From Strix aluco (taxonomy: Eukaryota > Chordata > Aves > Strigiformes > Strigidae): a stretch of 64,000 bases of DNA. Both the position numbers and the translations under genes were made by a program. Where the stretch lies: assembly GCF_031877795.1 (NCBI RefSeq), contig NC_133935.1, positions 78,448,303 through 78,512,302 of the forward strand. Direction: 5' to 3'. The notes beneath the pieces are model-generated. The model did no database searches. It saw only the letters and a list, made by a program, of their open reading frames with translations, and was not told the DNA's origin. Shown here piece by piece: positions 36,522 through 52,000 of the stretch (positions are counted from its first letter, which is position 1; each line of letters starts with the position of its first letter).

Positions 36522-39500
36522 CCCCAAGACAGTTTATACTTTTAGTTGGGGCTATAAGAATAATGTATTGCTTGGATGATCAAATGGTAGATATATGCAG
36601 TACACTTGTATAACTAGATTATATGCTTCAGAATTTATCTGCTTCAGAGGATTTTTTTTCCCAAGAATACAAATTTCTCTAAGAGTCATTACAAGTCGTG
36701 TAATGGTCACTACAATTCACCTTTTCTGAAGCCTTTACTACAAGATGTTGAAGCTATCTCATTTAAAAAAAAAATAGAAAAGAAAAAAAAGGATAACATC
36801 CAATAGAGTGCTAAAAAGTAAGATTCTGAAAGGCAATGAATTAAGACCTCGGTGAAGTTAGTATTTCATTTCACCTATATGGAGCAATATCATTCACGCA
36901 ATTTAAAGGGAAGTGCTCACTGTGACCTTTAAAAGTAAAGGTGATTTTCCTTCTTATGTGGGCAGAAGTGCAGGCCCATTCTTCCTACGTTGTGTGGATT
37001 TCTCTCTAAATCAGTCTGGAGATGGAGAGAAGCCACAGAATGAAATGTAGGCAAAGCTGGTTTGCTTTTCCCCTGCCTGTTCTCACACAAAGCTTTACTG
37101 AAGTCAGGCAGAGTAGAGAAAGGCTACATCTTCTAAATGAGTATGGTTGTGTGAGCAGAGCCCATGCCCTCAGCTCAATGTTGCCTATAATAGCATCATG
37201 TCATAATAGGGGTTGTGCTTCTATATCTATTGTCCTGCTACTGTTAAATATTATTTAACCTTCCTGTTCTCTTTAGACATTAGCTAAAAAGAAGACAAAC
37301 TGTTAAGCTCCTGGGAGACTTTATTGCCTAATTTCTGGTGCCAGCAGGCTGGAGCTTTAACGCATTACCAGGAAATTCTAGAAGCTGGTGCCAAGATGTT
37401 GTAAGGAGTAAAGTAATTCTGCAGAAAGTAAACAATTATGATACATCTGGAGAAGCTTCTCTCTTAAGGAGTAGAAAGCTACCAAGTGGCATTTAGAGAT
37501 TACTTACTTGTATCACAAATGTATAACCAAATTTGAATAATCCCCACTAAAAATACCAGATCTTGTTTTACACATGTCCATAAGCAATCATACGTTCTAT
37601 TGTTTTTCTTACTTAATATATTTTTGGGGATCATGAATAAAAATTTAATAACAAATAATCACAGCCACAATCTGAGCTCCCAACCCTCCTCACAAACTGA
37701 AGCTGGAATCTGACTTAGTTACAGTCAATAACATATTTACAATTGGACTTCAGCTGTGTCAGCATTTCATCCATAGTTTGTAAGGTGAGAGAGGACCTGT
37801 TAGGAGGCAAGTGATTCATTCTCTGTGTTTAATCATCATAAAACCCTTCTTATATATTTGAACATGCAATGATAGCATCTTCCTTTCTGTTATGTGTTTG
37901 TGCAAAGAGAATGAAGTCCTTGTGATGGCAGCAGAAAAGATCATCGGTAGTTGAGATCAAAGAAGGAAAGGTCAAAAATATCCCTGTTGTTATTCATTAA
38001 TCTGTTATAATGCCTTTTTTCTGGAAAGTGTTGAATGCCTAGTTGGTCTAGCTTGGCTAAACTGTGGATTTTGAATGACTGGAAACAGATACAAGAAAAA
38101 AGTATAATGTCTCCTCTGCTCCGTGGACAAACTACCAAAATCACTTACATACCTGAAAGGTGTTGCATAAATCTGGCTTTTTGTTTAATATTAATTCTTG
38201 CACTGACTCCAGTGCTTGACCATGAAAAAAGCCTAGAATGGACAGTTGTAGCACAAACCAAAAGTTAGTTTCAGGCAATCTTTAGTTAACCACAGTATTT
38301 TCTGGAAAATATATTTGGCTTAATTACTTTACTTTATTCCCTCTCTGTCCTTTAAGGTGTATTTGCAACAGTTGCTAGGACCTTCTCTTTCCTGATTGCC
38401 TTAGTACCTTCTTTTTCACTTAGATATGCATTCAACCTAAAACGAGATCAGGTAGGTTGGATTCTACCTGTGACACTATGATCTAGAGAAAGGGAGAAAT
38501 GCTTCCTCTAAATTAGAATGTGTCTTAAAATTCCAGCACCATTTCTCAGCATCTAGAATTTCTCTGTGGACTATTTTGTATCCCCAGATACTCTTTATGA
38601 CACTCAAATGCTTCACTATTTAAGCCTCATGGGGAAAAAAATGATCTCCAGCTGTGAGTACATGAAGCATGGTAGCTCTCTTGTGCTTCCATACTAATTT
38701 TAATTTCTCCCACAGCATGCAGTGAAAAAGTCTTAATACCAGCCTTATGAAACACTGCACTAAAACAAATCACCACTTCAAAACCTAGCAGAATTTTGAA
38801 GATTCAGAAGAGATTCTTATTCCTTCCATTGCTTGGCTTTTTCACCTCTTTCTCATATATTTTCATGCCATCTTTCATTTGACAGGTGTGTAAGAATAGA
38901 GCAAAGGTACATTGGTTTGTGGAGTTGATTCTTTAAATGGAAATAGAGATACACTGATGAGGGCAAGTCTTAATAATGAACTGCCTATGAGTTGTTGAGA
39001 GAGTTTTCAGTGGGCTGAGATGGACATGAATGTTCTTTGTCTGATATGATAGAAATAAAGTTGCTCAGGGTGTCATGGGATTGGGTAACCCCAAGGATTG
39101 CATTGGTAGGAATAGCTCAAACCACAGTGTCCAGTCATAACCTTTTGCATTCTTACATAAACTTAGAAAACATCAATCATAAGTGATGCATGAATGCAAC
39201 TGATTGTGGGTATTTTGGTACACTGGATAATGATAAACAAATGCTACAATGCAACTCTGAAAAAGTTGAAAGAGACATTGCATATCTTCCTAGGAAAGTA
39301 CTAATATGGCTTTCTAAGACACTGGAAAATAATTTGTAACTTGAACATTAATATCTGCCTTAATAAAGATGAATTCCGGGTGAAACAGGTGCAAACCAGG
39401 ATTATCACAGTGGCAAAGAACCATATAGTAAAGCACTACAAACATTACTTTCTAATTCAGCCGAGGAAACAAGGACTGGGAAAAGATGAATTTGCTTTCG

Positions 39501-39779
39501 ACAAACATATGATAGAGTAAATATTGAAAAGAATAAGAAATATTTAAACTGAATTTGTGTGATATTTTGCCTGTTACATATATAATCTAACGTAGACTTA
39601 CTGATGTACCACAAGAGGACCACAGGCATGCACAGCAACACTGTGTTCACGTTAGGAACATGTTAACAATAGCTAATCAATTCTTAAAAATATACAGCTA
39701 TGATTAAATACATTAGTGTTTTTTACATGACAGTACACCTCTTGTTAGGGGACCAGATTTATTAAAAATCCATTAACAA

Positions 39780-40270
39780 TTAAAAGGGGATGGTTAATTA
39801 ATTAAATTGCTGCAAGGTATTTGAGAAGTCAAGGGGTTTAAATCTGCTATGGTGATAGCAACACAAGCTGTTGCTCTTGTAGAACTGTCACACTCTACAC
39901 TATGAAAGGTTAATTAGTTCTGCTATTAGTTTTAAATGACTGCTGCTGTAAATCAGAGGATGTGTCATCTGCACTGTTGTCAGCTTCCAGGGACTGATAA
40001 CTATGGATTGTGCTCCCATTACTTTTTGATCAGATGCTTGCTGTCAAACAAAATCACCCAAGACAGTAATAAATTGTTGTCTCCCATCACTCTGTGTTAT
40101 CAAGGTTAATTCAGCAATGCATTTAAATGAGCAGGTAAATCTCACTGGACAATGGCAGGAATTCTCAGTTCAATTGTCTAAATGTAAATTTCTGAGTTAA
40201 TTTACACATTTATCTTAGAATAAGTTAAATTGCCTTTGAGATTGCCTGTGTCTATTCACGTAGATGAATC
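39780..40270. promoter_or_regulatory. Candidate intronic enhancer (homeodomain and SOX motif cluster)
   Basis: About 490 bp with an unusual concentration of developmental factor motifs: overlapping TAATTA sites at 39795-39804, another at 39911-39916, further ttaatt cores, a SOX-type ACAATGG at 40149-40155, and an ATGCATTTAAAT near 40117-40128. It is repeat-free. TAATTA cores occur by chance in AT-rich DNA, so this rests on clustering only. Confidence 0.3.
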
Positions 40271-43035
40271 AAGCGTGAGTAGGTTAAACTTAAATATGAG
40301 ATGCCTAAATGCTGCTACCCGATGAGCATCATACGAGAGAAATTTTCTGAATGGATGCCAGATGGCCAGAAAACAGAAACTGATATTTTGTTCCACGGCT
40401 GTGTATAAGTTAGTATGGGCTCCTTCTGTTCCAGAAGAGTGACTGGGTGTATTAGAGCAGTGAAATTAGAAATAAAATAGGAGGGGGGAATAAATATTGA
40501 CAATTTCCCAGCATTTTTCTTTCCACATGAAGTTTAAAACAGAATTATTGTTTCCCAAATAGGTAGTATATGCTCTTCTGGAGCTTCAAGAGTCATACAC
40601 TTTATTGTCAAGGATTTAAAATCACAGAAATGTCTTTTTGAGCAGCTTCCAGTGAGCCTGGACTACTGAGTGAAGGAACGTTAATTTTGGGTTGTGGTGG
40701 TGGGGTTTTGTTGGTATTTTTTTTTTTAATCCTTTACAGCCCCGATCATCCTCTTACTACTCAATCAAAGAACTCAGATATTGGAAAAAATAAGCAGGAA
40801 AAACAAACAAAAGACCCCATCGAAACAAAAAACATCAACAAAACCCCCAGCTTTACTTTCCTACACTTTATGGCTACAATTTATAGGACTAGAATGCCTT
40901 ATCCATCAGGTATTTAGAAGAGGAAGGAACATAGAGCCATGGTTTGTTTTAGCAGGATTTCTCCTATTTTTCTTTTTGTGTGTGTTCAGAGAGATACCTG
41001 CATTTTAACAAGAATACACACTATTTCAGGGTTTATTTCTATATTTTCTGATTATGAATACTCATGTAACTTCCACTTTTCTGAAAGCAGCCATCCCAGA
41101 GAGCAATCCCAGGTTTCCAAATGTTGGTGCAGAACCACAACTTGCTCTACTGCTGCAGACAAGCCCCCTTTAAAGAAGATCAGACACATCACACTGCTTT
41201 GCCATTAGCCCTATGTCTCTGACTCCCATCTTGTTGTCTTGTGGCAGGAACACAAAAATTTTGTGATATTTTAGTGCAAAAAGCCTGAGAAAATTAGAGT
41301 TGTCTTATTGTAGCATGATGATGGTGGTATGTCTGATGTTTCCCTGGGGTATGACAGGAGGAAAGACTGAAGCATTTGGTGGTGCAGGGCCAGCTGTGTT
41401 AGTGCTGACAGTCGGTATAGAGCATAGTGAAAAAAACACATCGTCCACGCTTTTGGGAGATGAGCAGACTGTCTCTAGAACCTAGGTTTTGTCCCAGAAA
41501 GAGCAAATCAGTCTGTGATAAAATAATTCCCAGGTGAAAACTAAAATCATTCAGTATGGAAATTAAAGAATCCAGATCAGGGAGTCAACCAAGGAGAGAA
41601 ATTATGTGACAGTGCAAATGTCAGTTATGAGACTACATGATGCAACTCTGTAAATGTTCTCTTGATGAAAGTTTGGGAATAAGAAATCTCCACAGATTTT
41701 TGCTTTAGTGGCTTCTGGTATTTGGTACTAGTCGTATTTTGCATGAGTGTTCCCCATGAGAAAACTGAAGTGAAATCTGTCTCCCAACTTGTCTTAAAAG
41801 CATTTCTGAGTATAACACGAAGAATTGCTTCTTCTGAATGTTACGTTTAAAATTCTGAAAGATTAAGTAATAATCCTAAGAATTTCCACAATCTTTCAGT
41901 CTAAGATGAAGAGACGAGTAATGATTAACATAGTGTCATCATGAGCATATGATCAGAAATAAAGATTCCTCTTGTTAGAACTAATTTAACTTCCTTAGGT
42001 CTTTATCTGTTGTGATACCCTGAGAGATTAAATTAATGAACCTCTCAGAGCTCTGTACAGTGTTCATTTATAGAATGCAGGCATTTCTCTGACATATTTT
42101 GCTACTGTTTGTGTCATAGGTATCTAATGACCTAGAATCGGTGCAGCTATAGTTATCTCTAGCACTGTGTAATGAGACATCATGTCTTCCAGAACTAAGT
42201 AACTCAAATGCTCCTTATGTAGCTGTATTTCTTAAATAAATGAAATCTTGGATTCAGCTATTTTAGGGTACGTTTGTAATATTTAGAATGTTATAATGTG
42301 TAGTAACATGTCATAAAATCTAAGAAATCCAAGGTGGGTTCTTGAAAACTTGATTTAAAAACCGAAAATTTACAGCTTTAAAATATGGGACATGATTAAA
42401 GAGAACCTAAAAATGTGGGTTCTGTCCAGAGATCCCCATCCTTTAGTAGCTTTCTGTGATTTTAGACTTCATCTCTGTGCCTAATCTCAGAGGTGGAGAT
42501 AATAACATCTACTGCTCTAATGAAGAGTTGTTTGGATTTAGTACTGGGATTGGGTATCCTGTAAAGAGAGAGACTTTGACCATGTAAACATAAATAGGAC
42601 TTTGGTGTACGATACCTAATCCCATGAGAAAACACAAAGATTTAGAAAGGCTGATGAGGACCTATGCCACTGTTATGTATCCCTCCACCATAATCCATGA
42701 AGCTCATACAGACATAATTTTCTAAGAGTGCTGTTGTAGCAAGAAATATGTTTCTGCTGGATTCCTTTAACAATATTTTGAGAACCAGAAGTCCATCCTC
42801 TAGCAGACAGCTGAGCTTCAGGAAAATGAGATAACATCATCTTATTGCAATAAATAATTCAATAGTACTGCAAATACTAGCCATTTATTATTTACATTTT
42901 AATATTAGAGTTAAACAACTCTAACTGAAAGTGAAGCAAAAGGGTATTCAATATAATTTTAAAATTAAATATACCGAGAATTCAAAATACCAGACAAAAC
43001 CTTCAAATATTTTTTTAACCAAACCCTTCTCTCTC

Positions 43036-43060
43036 TTTTTTTTTTTTTTTTTTTTTTTTT
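43036..43060. repeat. Poly(T) run, 25 bp
   Basis: Uninterrupted T-run on the plus strand within PCLO intronic DNA, preceded by a CT-rich stretch. Confidence 0.97.
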
Positions 43061-46000
43061 AATTTTTAACATCACACTGATTACTTGCAGTACCAGCTGT
43101 TTGTATTTATAATGCCTTTCATCCTCTTGCTGGGACATGAGATACTGGTAAAGCTGTTGTAAAATAATGACGGATGAGCTTTTTAAACAATGCCTCCTAA
43201 TGTTTACAGGCTCCAACCTTTTCTGTCTTTTTGAGATTTTTTCATTACCTTCTTTTTGTCTTTCAACTTTCTCCCACTTATTACTTTCTCCCTGAAAACT
43301 GCTGCAATTTTCTCTGTAGGTTGGTTTTATCTTTGTGTTCCTTACTGTAAGAAAAATCAGACATCTAACACAGTCTTAACTACAACCTCCTCCTGTCTCA
43401 CAGTGCTTTAAATAGATGTTGGTTTTACTGGCATATGACTGCCTCAACAAATATGCTCTCCAGCTCCACAGATGATGATGAATACATGTAGGTGCTGAAA
43501 TTTGTTGTTCCTCTAGCAACTGGATGCCCAGTCTGCCCTGACCAGTGCTATCAACTGGTCATGGGACAAACTAAAGCTCAGAGTAAGGCTGCTTCTTTTT
43601 TCCCCTTTCTGAAGAGGAGTTGTAGCCGCTGAGGGTCCTTGGTATGTGTTCAAAGTCTTCTCTCATCTGCCTACGTGAAGGCTAGGTGTTGTTATACATG
43701 AAGGGCTCAGGTGTTATTACAATTTATTCCCTCTCTCACCTGATGTAGGTAGGGATACTGTGTGCAGGCAGTCATGCTCCTCTGCAATGGTAAACGCTAT
43801 TGGTTCAACTCCTGACAAATGTGTTCCCCCTGGGATACAGGGATGCCACGCGGTGGGAGCAGGCATGAACTGAGGGAACTGCTCTCTTTCCTTCCCTCTC
43901 CTTACCCTGAAGATGTGAACTGCTGTGAGCAGACTGTATATTATGAGATGAGCAAAAAAGATTAAGGTCTTTCATTAATATCTCCCTGTCTCCTCTGATG
44001 TGATGTGCATGCAGTCATATGATGAGGAAGGGGAGTAGAATTAAGGAACTTTGCTCACAGCAAACACAATTTACAGTTTTGTGGGCAGTGAGAGTGGCTG
44101 GCTTTAAAGCTCAGGCATATGAAAAAGCTGACAGTTTTATGTTATGATTCTTAGAGCTAGCATGCTCACTGCCCAGAAAATTTTGAATATACTAGTTCAC
44201 AAATTTAATGTGTATGCCCAGAATTCTTAGTAGGATTAAGAAAAGAATATTTGAAGGAGAATAGTTTTCAGCCTTTATTTTCAGATGAAACAAAACTGTT
44301 GTGCAAAATACATTTTGAAAACTGAGAAATCCTTTTGCCTGTTGAGATTTTGAGGTGTGAAACATTTCCTAGAAAAAATATAAACTTTGTTCCATTTATT
44401 GGTCACTCTGTGTGTATGTCTCTTTCAGAGATTTGATTCATTTATTTTAAAAGGGAAAAAAATGACAAAAAATAATACTGACTCTGGACTGATGCCATGT
44501 GTAAAAGCTCTTGGCCTGAAGTAAAGTGATTTGTGGGAAAATAACACTGATACTTCACACATGTTCAAATATGAAAAATAAAAATCATAGACATGTACCA
44601 AACCAGTTTCAAATGACTTTATTTTTGTTAGGTGGCATTCTAAAATGTTGTTGGAAAAGGTTAATGAAGTAGTATGAAGAGGTTAATGAAGCAATAAGAT
44701 TAGAGGAGATGAATTAGAGGAGAAAGTTTCACTAGTGTCAGAAGCTGCCTGTGTCAGTGACCTAAAGAGTAGTACAGGGGATCAGAGGTCTCTCCAGAAA
44801 GATTTTTTCAATATTTCAGTGAGACTGGTCACTGTGTCATAGAGGTATTTGGAATAAATGGAGGAAAAACCATGAGAACTGTAAATATTACTTTCAACCA
44901 ATTTAGGTGATCAGAGGTGACTACAGAGATTGCTTTTAATAATGAAGACGAACACAAAATACCTGTATTTCACAGATGGTAGGTAGAAGGAGAATAAAAA
45001 TGGGGTGAGGCACATCAAGAGAATTACAGAACTAATTCATAATACATCGTACTAGATATCTCTCATTTATATTTATTTACACTTATTTATACTTCTGTGA
45101 AAGGGAAACCTTATGTTCTAAGATGATTATTCTATCAACATCCTCTCCATGATTCATTCAAATACTAGAATTGCCCAAAATTTATCTTTGGTTCAGAATA
45201 ATAAGCTGATCACAAGGTTAATCACAAGGAAGTTTAGGTGTCTACCTCAAGACTTCCTAGACTCTGTAGTCAACAGGGATAGCACCTTCTTAAACTTTTA
45301 TCTTAGGATGGATAAATGTTTTCTGGAGGTTCCTGCCTTTTTTTTTTTTTTCAGCAACAGTTGAGAGGTGAGGTTTGATTTAGAAACATGGTATTTAAAC
45401 AGTGAAATTAAGCTAGAAATACCAAAATGCAAACCTACAGCTCTATCATTTTCCATAACTTCAATCAGAGAAAACTAAAACGATGGCTGAAATTTTTCTT
45501 ATTATTTTAATTGAACCCCAAAGATAAGCGTAGCCTGGATCTGAAAGGGGGAACTATGCAGCCTCATGTCTCAGAAAGTAAAACTCTTTTCAACCACCTT
45601 TGCTCCCTTTCATCCTCACCATAAATCACTGCCTGAGCCTAAATATACATTCACAGGCTTCTTTTCACAATTTTAGCATCTTACATAAGGAGACATATCA
45701 GACACTGCAGATTCAGCTTCATAAAAGATGGCTTGCCACAGCACATCTGAAATTTTGATGATGAAAGGCACACTTTGCCCTGGCTTTCAGATGGACAAAA
45801 GTACATACAGGGAAAAGAAGAAAACTAATGTCATACATACAGAGCAACCTGAACCTTGATTATTTTAAGCCTATTCTATTGCAGCTTTACCAAGGGGAAA
45901 ATGTGTTGCTAAAGGGAGAAGACATTTGCAAACTGCCATTAAAAGTCCATATTTGACATAACCACAGTTCAGTAAAGTATTTCACACAATACTACGATAA

Positions 46001-49000
46001 TCTTTGTGTAATATAGCATAAATGTTCTGTTAAAGTAGGACAAGTGAGTCTGCAAGCTCTTTTTCCATGTCAGTATGAGAACACAAAATGGGTTTTACCT
46101 ATACAAAACCAGGGAGGATTTTGCTAGATTTTTCTTAGGTTCTCATTTAAACGATGACAGATTTTAAGTTACTTTCCTTCTTCCATGGCAAATACATTTT
46201 TTATCTTTTTTTAGTTTTGATATGCAACTTTTTGAGAGTTTGACAATATAGTCTGAAATGACAAAATCTCTTCTGAGCCAACCTTCACTTTCTGTGCCAA
46301 AGTAATGAAAAAATTTATACCTTCTCACTCTGAATATATATATGAAGATGTGAATATCACAACAAATATATTTATTCTTTTTGTCTGCTCAGTATCATGG
46401 AATTAGACATTCTGGTTTGAACCACTGGAAATGCCAGGAAATGGATTAAAGTCCATTTGGCTTGTATTACAATATGATGAAAGTATAATGGAAATAATAT
46501 GAGCACTTTAAGATGAGTGAAATGACTCCTATGGATGGTAGCAAGAGATAATAGAAAATTTGCCCAAAGATATAATAAAGAGGATCAAGTAATTATAAAT
46601 ATAATTCAGAAGTATTAGGTAACACAGTATTAGAAGGCGAAAAACTAGATTGTTAAGTAGGTTTTGTATATTATTGACTTTTGTGAATCCCAAGAGAAAA
46701 TAATCCTTTGAACAAATTATTTTATACTTGGGATACAAACTAACATTCCCCACCTAAATTCAAATATACAGAGGGCTTTGAAAAAATTGTAAGAACAACA
46801 TATTTCCTAAGAACAACAGCTAAAAATGAAAGTAATGAAACGAAAGTACGTAATGATTGTATTTCTGGAAAGTAATTATTCTGTCAGGAGACCTGCTGAC
46901 TACTAGGGGAGCAGAGTGACATGAAAACAAAGTTTATTTATAAAATTTGTGCTGAGTTTGTAGGTCAGACATAAGCAAAACCAGTCATATTGCATTTAAA
47001 TGTAAACAAAAGAAGATGTATCACAGGAACACCTAGAAGCTTCCCCATTTGCTTTGGCAGATAGCTGCTTTGGTGATGCTTTTTCATTCCTGTGTTTTGG
47101 ATGCATGGTCTGACGAAAGAAAAAAATCAAGCCTCACAGGTAGATGGATAAAATTAGATGCAGGTCTTTAAAGAATTTAGATAATTAGAAAGACAAATAG
47201 AAAACCAGCTCAAGGATAAAGTCCTGACTTCAGGAGTAGATGTTATCTAGACATCTAATACAAGCTTAGTTTTACTAGACACGCTAAAGATTTTAGAAGT
47301 GATAAACAAGCTGAAAACAATACTGATGTTTTCTGACTTAGCAGTGCAAATAATAGAATATTTTGGTGCTATCCTATCACAGGGAAGTATACACAGTGAA
47401 TAGGAATTGGTGTAAGAGCCACATATGATGTGTTTTCGTTCCAGTTAGTTTGAAGAGTGGCTCATTGCACATTTACTGCACAGATAATAAGCACTGAGCC
47501 TGCAATGTTAGTGCAGTGGAACAAGCTGTTTCATTTCACAGCTTGGCCAAGTCATTTATAGCCCATAAAAAATTACTTAACACATGGTGGCGTATGTAAC
47601 TCTATAAAGCTTTCTTTGAGAAGGAGGTGAAAGATGGCATTTGTATACACAAATATATCCATACACATACTCAAGCTAACGCAATATGTTAGCACTGTTT
47701 TGTGCTATAAACCTGGTAGGCACACTATCATGGTAACTGAAGATGAAAATTTTTGGTAAGAACCTGCCTATTCATTCCTCACATAATGATTTCCAGATTC
47801 CCCCTCAGATACTGCAGCTCTGAGGCTCTTCAGTGAAATATGCTGAAGTCTTGCTCATACCTCCCTGGAACTATACACTGGTGAGCACAGTCGTGTGTGC
47901 TGCACAGCTTGGGTACCAGAGCAGATGCTTCTGTACTGACTGTTCATGTGGAAGACAGGTAATGTTATTATATTAATAGATTTTCTTTTGCATACTTACA
48001 TTACCTGGTACAGTGGTAGCAGCCCACTGTTGAGATGCTATTTCTCTATCATTAAATAAATGTGATTACTGAAATAATTGTTGCTAATAAGACTTATGTA
48101 CAAGAGTATAAGAAATTGCCTATTCCGTGTGATAGTAAGAGTTGTGATAATTCTAACAAAGCTCATTTTGTCTAATATACAAAAGAAAGCCAAATTTGTC
48201 TTCCAGGACCACCAGAGTGTTTTGTGGCTAGCTGTAGAGAACCTAGGAAATTTTAGCACAAAAATGAATACTTGTAATTACTACTGGGATTCAACAATAA
48301 TCCTCTCCATTAATCAGGATAAACGTGGAATCAGGTCAGTCAAAACTGGAAAAGTATGTTAATGCAAATGTAACTCAGGAGGGATGGACAGAAATGTTGT
48401 GCAGAGTATTCTACAGTATTATGCAGAATTCAGAGTTCTACAGTCCCTGGAGGACTGACGCCTGGAAGCATTGCTTACAGTAATGTAGAGATGGTTCCTA
48501 AAATTGGAGAAATATCAATTTACCTTTCAGTTCCTGCCCAGAGTCTTCTGTTAAATGCATATCTTTTTAAGTTTGTAACCTTCCATCATAAATATTTATA
48601 GTCTAAAGTACATGCTTTTCATTTAAATGCATACTTTACATTTTGCCCCCCATTCAGCACTCAGCAGTACCATTATTCTTCATTTCATGCAATGTTGATT
48701 CCCTCAAACTGCTATAATAGACATACCCTAAAGTTGGTGTTTCATTGTACTGTTGAACTGATGTATGTGGGTAAAGTCCACAGAGATACATTTGAATAAA
48801 AAAATATCATATAAAAACCTAGAACAGAAGAAAAAGTACAGGGACAGTACAGCACTTACATAAATGCACTCATAGTGATTTGTGATGAAGACTGAAATGA
48901 TGGAAAGAAAAAGAGAAAGGGAAAATGTGCTCCTTTTACAGTGTTCATGAACTGGGAAGAAGCCTGTTAAGTAAATGGAATGATATATCACTTAAAAACC

Positions 49001-52000
49001 AACGGTGAAGCTCAAAATGATGAGAGAAGTCCATGTTTCAAGTGGACTAAATGACTCTATAGAAGAGGTCTCAATCTTCTACGGGGGTGAAAATCCCCAA
49101 AACGTTTCTGAGTTTCTGAACTTTCATGGGCAATGGGGGAGACGGTGGAAATCCTCTTACAAAGAAAGGAGAGCTGGGAATTATGGAGTTTAGAAAAACA
49201 GAAGGGCCTAATGTTCAGTAATGGGATAATGTGACAGGTTGGTAGCACAGATGCAAGGGGGAAAAGAGTTTTATAGAGCAAGCCTGAAAATTTTCCAATA
49301 TGATGACCTAAAATATTTATTCAGGACTTTTAAAAGTGAGAAAAAAAGTGAGACTGATTCCTGGATATCTCGTATTTCAGATGCTGGGACCCCTCTCTGG
49401 TGCCACAGAGAACAGTACTCAATCCCCTGTTCTGGGAGCTGAGAGTCTGTCCCAAGTAAGGGGACTTGAGGCTATGATCAGTTGGCCTTCACATAGATTG
49501 ACAGCAATTCCACCTGCAACTGGGAAACTTTTCTGATGAAAGTTTTCTCAAACCTATGTGCCCTAGCAAAGGTGAATCAGGAAACAGACACATATATTTG
49601 TATTTAAATATGTCTGGCAGGCTGACTTAGAAACTCCCCCTAAATTTTCTGAGGTCACTGAATCAAATGTCATTTGTAGATATAAAAAAACCCCCAACCC
49701 ATTAAAAATCTTTTTCTGCTCCTGGGCAGTATGTATGCAGTAGGATTTGTATAATTAACTGAACCCTTTCAATAATGAATACAAAGGAGTATCTCATAGC
49801 AAGATAATGCTCTGACAGCTCCTATAGATTTACTTTCTGGCAACTGTCTTTAAACAGAAATAAGGCTTTTTTTTTCTCTCCTGACACAGTACAGTGAGAC
49901 TGCTTTGAGAGTTAATGACTCACAGAGTTTATGCAATGAGGCCAACACTCATGATTTTATCAAAAATTTCCAAGATTTAGTACCGCTCTTTTGAAGATGA
50001 CTTGAAGTCTTACTTGTAATTTATATTTAAAAATTAAAGCTGTCCATATGGGAATTGAAAGTAGGGTTTTGCAAGATCTCACAAACTGAAAGTGCAACAT
50101 AGATTATTTGCATAACATGATTTAAAACTTGTCTGGTGGTTTTTGAAATGTGAAATACCTGGGACCTGGAAAAATATTATTACTGTTGTATACGCATTAT
50201 AAACTTTTAATAAAGTATAACAAACGTTGTGATCATCATGCATGAATATGATTCCACTACCTACAGGTATTAGACAGGCTGTCTTTACCTTTTCAATTTA
50301 GAACAGAGAGTAAGAAGATTTTTTTCAACTAAAAATGAAAACAAATTTTAGGAGAACAGAACATACATTCTCCTGGATTTAGAACTTACTCAGGAAGCAT
50401 CCTATACTGTAAGAGAGAAGGCTGAATAAAAATCTGATATACAGTTCAGGTTTACATTAACTGAAGAAAGATGTTCTGCCCTAAACAGTCACCACAAAAA
50501 GAGTCTTGAATGACGTAAAGAATATTTAAAAACTCTGCAGAGCTCCCTTTTTAGAAACTGTAAAGAGACATGATATGTCTACTGAATATCTGCTTGGAAT
50601 TGGCTCAAAAATAGGAAACTACATTGTCCCTTAGGGTAGTGTTCATGAAGAATGACTTGCTGAGTTAGTGCCAGGCCATGGTTAGTTACCACACCAGCTG
50701 ACATGCTCAGTATCACTAGACAAAACCTTGTGAAGAACAGTGAAGTATCACACGAAACTCCTGTTTCATTATCATGCAGAACTAACATCAGGTTGCAACT
50801 TAAATGTTATTTGTGATCAACCTGATCCACGACAAATTGTTTCTGTATCCATGAGGAAAAACAGTCTGTGTAGGTATATTCTGACAGAATATAAGTCTCT
50901 TAATTCAAGGTCAGAAATAATATTAACAGCTGTAGAAAATCTTAGAAGTAAGTTCAATTGCTTAATATGCATGCTGAATATTAATTGATTGAAGACAGAG
51001 AAATTTCACAGGATCTGAAGACTGGTCAGTAGTTCTCATTAGTGTTTGACATTATTTAGTGACTTGAACAACTGTTCACTGAGTTCCCAACAAAAGTAAT
51101 TAATCACTGAGAACCTAAGCATAAAAATAAAAGTAGAAATATTAATTATGCAAATATTGAGTTATAGATACAGATTTGCTCAGTAACAGTAACAAAGTCA
51201 CTAAAGATCATTTCAGATTACATCTGCCTCTAGAAGGAAATTATGTTTTCCTAAAGGCCTATGAGCCAACTTTTTCAGTAGTAATAAATATGATTGGATC
51301 TGAATTAATCTTTGTCAAACTCAAAGTACAATACCTGGATTCATTAGGTAAAATTGCCTTTCATTTGTTTCCCTGAGAACAGTATCAAGATGACCATCTG
51401 ATTTGGAAAATGCTACATATTCATACTCAAAGACTCTAATACTCTGCCCATTTTAATGGGTTTATTGACTGTGGTGGTAGTGCTACTTATTTCTGTAAAG
51501 TGATTATCATTGTGAAAGACAAGGCTGCACAGCTGAAGAACCTGAAGAACATGTTTTATCTTTTAAGTTCTTTGAGCACAATTTTACCCCCTTATGACCA
51601 CATGTACCAGAAGTGTCCCCTCACATGGGGTTTCACAAGCAAAACTTTGAGGATCCACTGCTGAACTGCATGTCTGTGAGTGTTGCTATATTGATCTTCC
51701 TCTCAGTGCTGAATCTACAAGACCACTGTATTGGTAGCTCTTCCAAAGAGGGAGAGGCTTTATTTACCAGTCAAATATATACATTTTACTATCTTCAGAT
51801 CTGAAATTTGAAGATATGTATACAACGTAACTCAGGTCAAGACTGCTTTTAACTTCTTTTATCATTTTCATTCCTCCCTCTCAATATAGTTTGGCTACAG
51901 GAAACAATGCAGCCATTTAAATCCGTGACTCGGAACCAAGGACATCATACCGAAGTGGGAGACTGCAAACTTGATCCTGAAATGGCTTGCAAGACACCTA

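Noticed and set aside
39100..39450. Possible very old LINE remnant on the plus strand
   Set aside because: Isolated short resemblances only; the landmarks do not occur in the order expected for CR1.
43500..43930. GC-richer intronic stretch with a donor-like cttaccctgaag on the plus strand, considered as a missing PCLO exon
   Set aside because: The minus-strand reading frames do not give the serine-rich linker or the C2A sequence expected of piccolo, and no acceptor is in place.
47985..48050. A possible 33-bp minus-strand microexon with a donor at 48001
   Set aside because: There is no pyrimidine tract before the acceptor, and the 11-residue peptide is not one I know from piccolo.
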